NCBI GenBank assembly: GCA_021730825.1
Contig: JAKFYO010000059.1
Span: 1-14,387, forward strand
Direction of reading: 5' to 3'
DNA length: 14,387 nt
Source: Hyphomicrobiales bacterium
Lineage (GTDB): Bacteria > Pseudomonadota > Alphaproteobacteria > Rhizobiales > Xanthobacteraceae
The notes under the pieces are model-generated. The model had not been told where the DNA came from. It made no database searches and saw only the letters and a list, made by a program, of their open reading frames with translations. Below are positions 9,181 to 14,387 of the stretch, in pieces. Every line of letters starts with the position of its first letter. Within the stretch, counting starts at the first letter, position 1. Position numbers and translations under genes: made by a program.

Positions 9181-9210
9181 ATCATTAAAAATCACGGTTA
9201 AGAGTTAAGG

Positions 9211-9225
9211 TTAAGCGCTCTTTAA
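9211..9225. promoter_or_regulatory. Exact CtrA-type box TTAA-N7-TTAA
   Basis: TTAA (9211-9214), GCGCTCT, TTAA (9222-9225) matches the CtrA consensus exactly. More TTAA half-sites cluster at 9185, 9198 and 9205. A GANTC methylation site (GAGTC, 9276-9280) lies nearby, as found at some cell-cycle genes. This suggests cell-cycle control of the barrel gene at 9312. No strong -35/-10 pair is visible, and AT-rich promoter DNA gives such matches by chance more often than average DNA. Confidence 0.45.
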
Positions 9226-9241
9226 ATACTCAGCACCGATA

Positions 9242-9267
9242 CTCGCGTCGTCAGTTACTGGCGCGAG
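9242..9267 (+). promoter_or_regulatory. Hairpin in the leader of the first barrel gene
   Basis: CTCGCG (9242-9247) pairs with CGCGAG (9262-9267), and CAG/CTG (9252-9254 with 9258-9260) can pair inside. It lies about 30 bases ahead of the ribosome binding site AAGGA (9298-9302). Leader hairpins that stabilise mRNA or bind sRNAs are common for outer-membrane protein genes; here only the pairing is seen. Confidence 0.35.
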
Positions 9268-9311
9268 CACGATCCGAGTCCGCTCACGCCTTCGAAAAAG
9301 GAATTCGTGAG

Positions 9312-10205
9312 ATGGGCAGCGTTCGTATTGCCGTGCTCGCCGTTGTTGCGGCTGGAGCCATCACCTCGGGAGTTGCCACGGCAGCCGACGTGCCGTGTCA
9401 GCCGCAATATCCCGGCGGTCCGCTGCCGCCGCATTGCGTCGCTCCGCCGCCGCCGCCGCCGCCGGTCATCGAAGAATTCGGCGGATGGTACATCCGCGGC
9501 GATATCGGCATGACCAATCAAGCCGTGACCTCGCTCGACAACGCGCTGTATGCGACCGCGACGGACCTGCGCATCATCGACAAGAATTTCGAAGCCGGCA
9601 TGCTGTTCGGTATCGGCGTCGGCTACAAATGGAATAGCTGGCTGCGCCTGGACGTGACCGGCGAATATCGCGGCGAGACCGGCTTCCACGGCATGGATAT
9701 CTATACCCTTGCCGGTGACCCGCGCTTCAACAATTACACCGCGAAGAAGTCCGAGTGGCTTTATCTCGCGAACATCTATGCCGATCTCGGCACTTGGGGC
9801 GGCGTGACGCCGTTTGTCGGGGCCGGCATCGGTGTCGCTCGAATCGGCATTCATAGTTTCCGCGATGCGGGCATCGCTGCCGGTGCCCCGACGCTTGCTT
9901 ATGCCGAATCCGACTACAAGTGGAACATCGCTTACGCGCTGCACGCGGGCTTCGCTTACGAGGTGACGAGAAACTTCACCGTCGAACTCGCGTACCGCTA
10001 CGTCTATCTCGGCGACGGTCAGAGCGGCGACATCATCGCGTATGACGGCACCAATACCATCCGCAATCCGATGCTCTTCAAGGGCATCGATTCGCACGAT
10101 CTGAAGCTCGGCCTCCGCTATCAGTTCGCAAGCGCCGTCTATCAGCAGCAGCCGGTCTACCAACAACAGCAGCAGATTTTCCAGCCGCTGATGCGCCGGT
10201 TCTGA
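9312..10205 (+). CDS. Outer-membrane beta-barrel protein (Omp25/Omp31-like), Pro-rich N-terminus and Gln-rich C-terminal tail
   Basis: This is a predicted 297-residue small beta-barrel of the outer membrane. A signal peptide ends about VATA before A25. The mature start has two cysteines (C29, C42) and seven consecutive prolines (45-51), then alternating amphipathic strands begin at about residue 57 (GGWYIRGDIG). Barrel-like segments include GIGVGYKWNSWLRLDVTGEYRG, YLANIYADLGTWGGVTPFVGAGIGV, WNIAYALHAGFAYEV and FTVELAYRYVYLG. The last recognisable strand is HDLKLGLRYQF, after which a Gln-rich tail of about 23 residues ends in Phe, the usual terminal residue for BAM recognition. It resembles the next gene in several blocks, suggesting tandem duplication. 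AAGGA lies 9 bases before the ATG. The role is unknown; such proteins are structural or immunogenic barrels in related bacteria. Confidence 0.85.
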   Translation: MGSVRIAVLAVVAAGAITSGVATAADVPCQPQYPGGPLPPHCVAPPPPPPPVIEEFGGWYIRGDIGMTNQAVTSLDNALYATATDLRIIDKNFEAGMLFGIGVGYKWNSWLRLDVTGEYRGETGFHGMDIYTLAGDPRFNNYTAKKSEWLYLANIYADLGTWGGVTPFVGAGIGVARIGIHSFRDAGIAAGAPTLAYAESDYKWNIAYALHAGFAYEVTRNFTVELAYRYVYLGDGQSGDIIAYDGTNTIRNPMLFKGIDSHDLKLGLRYQFASAVYQQQPVYQQQQQIFQPLMRRF

Positions 10206-10217
10206 CGAAGAATTTTT

Positions 10218-10249
10218 GAAACCGGCGCGGTCTTCGCCGTTCCGGTTTC
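10218..10249. repeat. Inverted repeat between the two barrel genes
   Basis: GAAACCGG (10218-10225) pairs with CCGGTTTC (10242-10249), and inner CGG/CCG pairs (10228-10230 with 10237-10239) extend the stem. No T-run follows on either strand, so a weak terminator, attenuator or mRNA-stabilising stem are all possible. It begins 12 bases after the first barrel gene. Confidence 0.55.
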
Positions 10250-10298
10250 ATCAAGAGAAGTCGCGCCAGTGCGCGTTGTGTAGAAAAGGGTATCTCGT

Positions 10299-10913
10299 AT
10301 GAAAAAACTTATTCTCGCTGTTGCCACGGCGATCGGGCTCTCGATTGCTCCTGCAGCCAATGCCGCCGACGCGCCGCCGCCGATTTTGCGTGCGCCGCCG
10401 ACGCCTTGGGTCGAGCTCGGCTCGAACTGGTATCTGCGCGGCGATTTTTCCTATCGCATGTTCGATATTTCGGCCGCCGACGGCCCGCCCGATTCGGCGG
10501 TGCTCGGTCTTGGCGTCGGCTATCAGTTCTCGAGCTGGCTTCGCGGCGACGTGACGCTCGATTATCAGTTCGGCAGCCGCTTTGCCGTGACTGACAATCC
10601 GATCGTCGCTAACGGAAGCCTGTGGTCTTCGGCGGTGTTCGCGAATGGCTACGTCGATCTCGGTACCTGGTACGGCGTGACACCTTACGTCGGTGCGGGC
10701 GTCGGCACCGCCTACAATCATCTTGAAGGCGAGGGCCGCTGGAATTTCGCCTATGCCCTGATGGCGGGTGCCGCCTACCACTTGTCGCCGAACCTCTCGG
10801 TCGACTTCGGCTATCGCTATGCCGATCTCGGCAGTGCTGTCGCGTTCAACAACTCGTTGATCGATGTCACGGCGCACGAATTCAAGGTTGGCTTCCGCTA
10901 CAAGCTCGACTGA
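10299..10913 (+). CDS. Outer-membrane beta-barrel protein, paralogue of the upstream barrel
   Basis: This is a predicted 204-residue outer-membrane barrel. The signal peptide MKKLILAVATAIGLSIAPAANA ends at A22, followed by a short Pro-rich stretch and strands starting at SNWYLRGDFSY. It shares with the upstream gene WY-RGD, GVGY-SSWLRGDVTLDY, ANGYVDLGTWYGVTPYVGAGVG, WNFAYALMAGAAY and FGYRYADLGS, and ends with the strand HEFKVGFRYKLD. Its last residue is Asp rather than Phe, slightly unusual for a barrel, although a Tyr lies two residues before. It lacks the long loops and Gln-rich tail of its neighbour. AAAAGGG (10284-10290) is 8 bases before the ATG. The 93-base gap and the terminator only after this gene suggest co-transcription. 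No specific function can be assigned. Confidence 0.87.
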   Translation: MKKLILAVATAIGLSIAPAANAADAPPPILRAPPTPWVELGSNWYLRGDFSYRMFDISAADGPPDSAVLGLGVGYQFSSWLRGDVTLDYQFGSRFAVTDNPIVANGSLWSSAVFANGYVDLGTWYGVTPYVGAGVGTAYNHLEGEGRWNFAYALMAGAAYHLSPNLSVDFGYRYADLGSAVAFNNSLIDVTAHEFKVGFRYKLD

Positions 10914-10950
10914 ACCATCCTCGCGTAGAGTTGGCTCTCTCGCGATACTG

Positions 10951-10978
10951 GCCCGGTGCCTCGGCACCGGGCCTTTTT
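10951..10978 (+). terminator. Strong Rho-independent terminator after the barrel genes
   Basis: GCCCGGTGC (10951-10959) pairs perfectly with GCACCGGGC (10964-10972) around a CTCG loop, followed by CTTTTTATTATTAT. It is 37 bases after the stop and separates the barrel genes from serC. Confidence 0.93.
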
Positions 10979-11022
10979 ATTATTATGCATCCCTACTATT
11001 TGCGGGCTTTGTTGCACCGCAC

Positions 11023-11050
11023 TTGACCCGCCAGAATCTTCTGCTATTCC
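11023..11050 (+). promoter_or_regulatory. Candidate serC promoter
   Basis: TTGACC (11023-11028) is a good -35 box. TATTCC (11045-11050), 16 bases later, is a weak -10. Transcription would start near 11057, just before the two leader hairpins, which fits a short regulated leader. Confidence 0.4.
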
Positions 11051-11063
11051 CGCCAGTGGGACA

Positions 11064-11100
11064 CCCCTCCCCAACGAGGGGCTTCTATCTGGAAGGATAG
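11064..11100 (+). ncRNA. serC RNA motif-like leader (two hairpins, ribosome binding site in second loop)
   Basis: CCCCTC (11064-11069) pairs with GAGGGG (11076-11081). Four bases later CTATC (11085-11089) pairs with GATAG (11096-11100). The loop and closing bases of the second hairpin hold the purine-rich GGAAGGA ribosome binding site, and the ATG follows after 3 bases. From memory, the published serC RNA motif in Alphaproteobacteria is a predicted cis-regulatory RNA made of two short hairpins immediately before serC, thought to act on translation. Position and form agree here. I could not align it to the Rfam model, and its ligand, if any, is unknown. Confidence 0.6.
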
Positions 11101-11103
11101 GTC

Positions 11104-12273
11104 ATGACGACACAGCCTGCCGCGCGTCCGCGCGTAAACCATTTTTCGTCCGGCCCCTGCGCAAAGCGTCCGGGGTGGAAACTCCAAAACCTCGAAAAAG
11201 CGCTGGTCGGCCGCTCGCACCGCTCGAAGCCGGGTAAGGCGCGTTTGAAATACGCGATCGAGCTGACGCGCGAAGTGCTGGGCGTTCCCGCCAATTACCT
11301 GATCGGCATCGTGCCGGCCTCCGACACGGGTGCCGTGGAAATGGCGCTATGGTCGCTCTTGGGCGCACGCGGCGTCGAGGTTCTCACGTGGGAATCGTTC
11401 GGCGAAGGCTGGGCGACCGACGTCGTGAAGCAACTCAAACTCAAAGACGCGAAGGTCACGAAGGCGCCCTATGGCGAACTGCCCGATCTCGCGAAGGTCG
11501 ATTTCAAGAACGACGTAATCTTCACCTGGAACGGCACGACCTCGGGCGTGCGCGTTCCGAACGGCGACTGGATTCCGGCGAACCGCGAAGGTCTCACGAT
11601 CTGCGACGCGACGTCGGCCGCGTTCGCGCAGAACCTCGATTTCTCCAAGCTCGATGTCGTGACCTACTCCTGGCAGAAGGTGCTCGGCGGTGAAGCCGCC
11701 CACGGCATGCTTATTCTCTCGCCTCGCGCGGTCGAGCGCCTCGAGAGCTACACGCCCGCTTGGCCGATGCCGAAAATCTTCCGCATGACCAAAGGCGGCA
11801 AGCTGATTGCCGGCATCTTCGAAGGCGAGACGACGAACACGCCGTCGATGCTCTGCGTCGAAGACTACGTTGACGCGCTCGAATGGGCGAAATCGGTCGG
11901 CGGCCTGAAAGGCTTGCAGGCGCGCGCGGACAAGAACTTCGCCGTGCTCGCGAACTGGGTTGCGAAGACGCCGTGGGTCGATTTCTTGGCGAAGAAAGAC
12001 GCCGAGCGTTCGAATACTTCGGTCTGCTTCGAGGTCGTCGATCCGGCGATCAAGGCGCTTTCCGCCGATGCGCAGAATGCGTTTGCGAAGTCGCTCGCGT
12101 CACTGCTCGAAAAAGAGAACGTGGCACTCGATATCGGCCATTACCGCGATGCGCCTCCGGGTCTTCGCATTTGGGCCGGTGCAACAATAGAGGCTTCCGA
12201 CCTCGAAGCACTGACGCCCTGGCTCGATTGGGCTTTCGCGCAGGCCAAAGCTCAACAGGCGAAGGCGGCGTAA
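11104..12273 (+). CDS. serC: SerC, phosphoserine aminotransferase (Methanosarcina-type)
   Basis: SerC converts 3-phosphohydroxypyruvate and glutamate to phosphoserine and 2-oxoglutarate, the second step of serine synthesis, with pyridoxal phosphate. The 389-residue product starts [15 protein letters not shown] and contains [10 protein letters not shown] and [14 protein letters not shown] (cofactor phosphate region). D168 lies in ICDATSA and the cofactor lysine K192 in [18 protein letters not shown] and a C-terminal substrate domain follow. The length and the [11 protein letters not shown] start fit the Methanosarcina-type SerC family common in Alphaproteobacteria, not the E. coli type of about 360 residues. 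GGAAGGA (11091-11097) is 6 bases before the ATG and lies in a leader hairpin. serA follows after 55 bases, so the two are likely one operon under the leader RNA. Confidence 0.96.
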   Translation: MTTQPAARPRVNHFSSGPCAKRPGWKLQNLEKALVGRSHRSKPGKARLKYAIELTREVLGVPANYLIGIVPASDTGAVEMALWSLLGARGVEVLTWESFGEGWATDVVKQLKLKDAKVTKAPYGELPDLAKVDFKNDVIFTWNGTTSGVRVPNGDWIPANREGLTICDATSAAFAQNLDFSKLDVVTYSWQKVLGGEAAHGMLILSPRAVERLESYTPAWPMPKIFRMTKGGKLIAGIFEGETTNTPSMLCVEDYVDALEWAKSVGGLKGLQARADKNFAVLANWVAKTPWVDFLAKKDAERSNTSVCFEVVDPAIKALSADAQNAFAKSLASLLEKENVALDIGHYRDAPPGLRIWAGATIEASDLEALTPWLDWAFAQAKAQQAKAA

Positions 12274-12328
12274 GTCGTCTTCCCTCCGCTTTTTCACTTT
12301 TTCCCGTTTCTCATAGCTGGAGGCCGAC

Positions 12329-13909
12329 ATGGCACCCCGCGTTCTGATCGCAGACAAACTTTCTCCGACCGCCGTGCAGATTTTCAAGGATCGCGGTGTC
12401 GAGACCGACGTGAAAGTCGGCCTCGATCGCGACGAGCTGATCAAGATCATCGGCGACTATGACGGCATCGCTATCCGCTCGGCGACCAAGGTCACCGCGA
12501 AGGTGCTCGAAGCCGCGAAGAAGCTTAAAGTGGTGGGCCGCGCCGGCATCGGCGTCGATAACGTCGAAATCCCGGCTGCGACCGCCAAGGGCGTGATCGT
12601 GATGAATACGCCGTTCGGCAACTCGATCACGACCGCGGAACACGCGATTGCGCTGATGTTCGCGCTCGCGCGCCAGATTCCGGCAGCGGATGCTTCGACG
12701 CAGGCGGGCAAGTGGGAAAAGAACCGCTTCAACGGCGTTGAAATCACCAACAAGACGCTCGGCGTCATCGGCTGCGGTAACATCGGTTCGATCGTCGCCG
12801 ACCGCGCCATCGGCCTGCGCATGAAAGTGATCGCGTTCGATCCGTTCCTTTCCCCTGAAAGGGCGCTCGACCTCGGTGTGGAGAAAGTCGAACTTGACGA
12901 TCTTCTGGCGCGTTCGGACTTCATCACCTTCCATACGCCGCTTACCGACAAGACCAAGAATATCCTGGACGCTGCGGCGCTCGCGAAGTGCAAGAAGGGC
13001 GTTCGCATCATCAACTGCGCGCGTGGCGGCCTCGTCGACGAGAAGGCGCTGCGTGCGGCGCTGGACTCAGGCCATGTTGCCGGTGCCGGTTTCGACGTGT
13101 TCGTGACCGAGCCCGCGACCGAGAACGCGCTGTTCGGTCATCCGAACGTGGTGTGTACGCCGCATCTCGGCGCTTCGACCTCAGAAGCACAGGAGAATGT
13201 CGCGCTGCAGGTCGCGGAGCAGATGTCGGACTACCTCGTGCGCGGCGCGATCTCGAACGCCGTCAACTTCCCCTCGATCACGGCGGAGGAAGCGCCGAAA
13301 CTGCGCCCCTATATCGAGCTTGCCGAGAAGCTCGGCTCGTTCGCGGGCCAGTTGACTGAGACCGGCATCAAGCGCGTACAGATCACCTACGCAGGGTCTG
13401 TTTCGAGCATGAAGATCAAGGCGATGACGGCCGCGGCGGTCGCGGGTCTGCTGCGTCCGATGCTGCGCGATATCAATGTGGTGTCGGCGCCGGCGATTGC
13501 GAAAGAGCGCGGCATCATCGTCGAGGAGACGACGCGTGAGGCAGTTGGCGACTACGACAGCCTGATTACGGTTTCAGTGACGACCGAAACCCAGACCCGT
13601 GACATCTCCGGCACCGTCTATGCAGACGGCCGTCCGCGCATCGTGAACATCAAGGGTATCCGCATGGACGCGGAATTCGGTTCTTCGATGATTTATGTCA
13701 CCAACCAGGACAAGCCGGGCTTCATCGGGCGTTTTGCCTCGACGCTTGGCGACGCCGGGATCAATATCGCGACCATGCATTTCGGCCGCACCGAACCGGG
13801 TGGCGACGCGATCGCGCTCGTTCATATCGACAGCGTTGCACCGGACGAGGTGCTTGCGAAGATCACCAAGCTGCCGCTGGTGCAGCGCGTGAAGCCGCTG
13901 GTGTTTTAA
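12329..13909 (+). CDS. serA: SerA, D-3-phosphoglycerate dehydrogenase
   Basis: SerA oxidises 3-phosphoglycerate to 3-phosphohydroxypyruvate with NAD, the first step of serine synthesis. The 526-residue product is the long form. The catalytic/NAD domains hold GRAGIGVDNVE (70-80), Rossmann motif GCGNIGS (148-154), and the triad R232 (CARGG), E261 (VTEP) and H279 (TPHLGAS). An intervening allosteric substrate-binding domain covers about 310-450. A C-terminal ACT domain follows (about 452-526; SMIYVTNQDKPGFIGRFASTLGDAGINIATMHFGR), which in relatives can bind serine for feedback inhibition. GGAGG (12319-12323) stands 5 bases before the ATG. The 55-base gap from serC shows no terminator, so co-transcription is likely. 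The gene converges on the permease at the right edge. Confidence 0.97.
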   Translation: MAPRVLIADKLSPTAVQIFKDRGVETDVKVGLDRDELIKIIGDYDGIAIRSATKVTAKVLEAAKKLKVVGRAGIGVDNVEIPAATAKGVIVMNTPFGNSITTAEHAIALMFALARQIPAADASTQAGKWEKNRFNGVEITNKTLGVIGCGNIGSIVADRAIGLRMKVIAFDPFLSPERALDLGVEKVELDDLLARSDFITFHTPLTDKTKNILDAAALAKCKKGVRIINCARGGLVDEKALRAALDSGHVAGAGFDVFVTEPATENALFGHPNVVCTPHLGASTSEAQENVALQVAEQMSDYLVRGAISNAVNFPSITAEEAPKLRPYIELAEKLGSFAGQLTETGIKRVQITYAGSVSSMKIKAMTAAAVAGLLRPMLRDINVVSAPAIAKERGIIVEETTREAVGDYDSLITVSVTTETQTRDISGTVYADGRPRIVNIKGIRMDAEFGSSMIYVTNQDKPGFIGRFASTLGDAGINIATMHFGRTEPGGDAIALVHIDSVAPDEVLAKITKLPLVQRVKPLVF

Positions 13910-13911
13910 GT

Positions 13912-14009
13912 TTTATCGGGGCGCGTAGCGTACCCAAGTCGGCTATAGCCGACTTGGGCTTATCAAATTGTCATCTCGGGTGAACCCGAGATGACTGCGT
14001 CCCGATAAA
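13912..14009. repeat. Composite palindromic element at the serA/permease junction
   Basis: TTTATCGGG (13912-13920) and CCCGATAAA (14001-14009) form a 9-bp inverted repeat enclosing two palindromes. The first is a perfect 26-base palindrome (13933-13958; arms CCCAAGTCGGCTA and TAGCCGACTTGGG). The second is at 13970-13995 (arms GTCATCTCGGGT and ACCCGAGATGAC, two-base centre). The RNA could fold as a three-way junction with two hairpins. No clear target-site duplication is visible. It resembles REP/BIME-like or MITE-like interspersed repeats, and the hairpins may also end transcripts from both converging genes, although T-runs are poor. Copy number in the genome cannot be seen from here. Confidence 0.7.
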
Positions 14010-14387
14010 TATTCCCGCGAGCACGCAGACATAGCCCGCGGCGTGGAAGAGTTCGGGACGCTCGCCCAGGAAAACGATCGCGAGCACCGAACCGAAAATC
14101 GGAATCAGATGATAAAACGGCGCGGCGCGATTGGGGCCGACCAGTTCGATTCCGCGATTGAAGAACAAATAAGCCAACAACGACGGAAACACCGTGATGT
14201 AGGCGAGGATCAGGAACGCCTTCGTGTCCAGCGTGAAGGTTAGCCCCATCGCGATCTCTGCGGCATAGATCGGCGTCAACAAAACCGCGCCGACGCCGAT
14301 GGTGAAGGCGAGGAACGAAACCGGGTGAATGTTGGGGCGGCTTTTGATCAAAGTTGCGTAGAACGAATAAACGATCTGCGCGCAAAA
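13971..14387 (-). CDS. EamA/DMT-family permease, C-terminal part (5' end outside window)
   Basis: This is the second half of a drug/metabolite transporter superfamily membrane protein of the EamA type, likely exporting or importing a small metabolite across the inner membrane. The visible 138 residues have four hydrophobic helices: around SFLAFTIGVGAVLLTPIYAAE, AFLILAYITVFPSLLAYLFF, FYHLIPIFGSVLAIVFLGE and AAGYVCVLAGIFIGT. FFNRGIELVGPNRAAPFYHLIPIFGSVLAIVFLGE is a classic EamA signature. The frame stays open to the right edge (FCAQIVYSFYATLIKS), so the TTG at 14351 is not the start. The last residues (IGTQSSRVHPR) and the stop are encoded within the palindromic element, so the native C-terminus may have been altered. 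The substrate cannot be told. Confidence 0.9.
   Translation of the reverse strand, partial: FCAQIVYSFYATLIKSRPNIHPVSFLAFTIGVGAVLLTPIYAAEIAMGLTFTLDTKAFLILAYITVFPSLLAYLFFNRGIELVGPNRAAPFYHLIPIFGSVLAIVFLGERPELFHAAGYVCVLAGIFIGTQSSRVHPR

Noticed and set aside
10251..10967. 238-codon open frame antisense to the second barrel gene
   Set aside because: The sense frame has a signal peptide, ribosome binding site and barrel pattern; the antisense product is Arg/Glu/Ala-rich without motifs.
14043..14243. Plus-strand 66-codon open frame inside the permease
   Set aside because: It is antisense to an EamA signature and has no recognisable feature.

Overview
The window looks like the core chromosome of an alphaproteobacterium, most likely Hyphomicrobiales (Rhizobiales) near the Bradyrhizobium/Afipia/Pseudolabrys group. 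This rests on the high-GC codon use, the gene order tolR-tolA-tolB-pal-cpoB-tilS-ftsH-glmM, the Methanosarcina-type SerC next to SerA, and small Omp25/Omp31-like barrels. It is an inference from layout and protein style, not from a database search.

Positions 1-4369 hold the Tol-Pal cell-envelope system: the end of tolR, then tolA, tolB, pal and cpoB. It links the inner membrane, periplasm, outer membrane and peptidoglycan during constriction. tolQ is expected just left of the window. A terminator-like hairpin lies between pal and cpoB. tilS (tRNA-Ile lysidine synthetase) overlaps the end of cpoB. ftsH (membrane AAA+ protease) follows behind a candidate heat-shock/housekeeping promoter and ends at a strong terminator. 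glmM (phosphoglucosamine mutase, supplying UDP-GlcNAc for peptidoglycan and LPS) follows a leader with several small hairpins, one of which contains its ribosome binding site.

Positions 9047-10985 hold a TTAA-rich intergenic region with a 16-bp direct repeat and one exact TTAA-N7-TTAA (CtrA-type) site. Next come two tandem, diverged outer-membrane beta-barrel genes and a strong terminator.

Positions 10986-13909 hold the serine pathway pair serC and serA. serC is preceded by two adjacent hairpins that fit the known alphaproteobacterial serC RNA motif; the second hairpin holds the ribosome binding site in its loop. serA converges on a partial EamA/DMT-type permease on the minus strand. The junction carries two near-perfect palindromes enclosed by a 9-bp inverted repeat, a compact element that also supplies the permease's last codons and stop.

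No gene-free stretch exceeds 300 bases; the longest are 9047-9311 (265 bases) and 7452-7702 (251 bases). I see no tRNA, rRNA, CRISPR array, transposase, phage gene or obvious new multi-gene system. The less ordinary signals are non-coding: the junction element, the glmM leader, the 16-bp repeat/CtrA-like region, and the serC leader.
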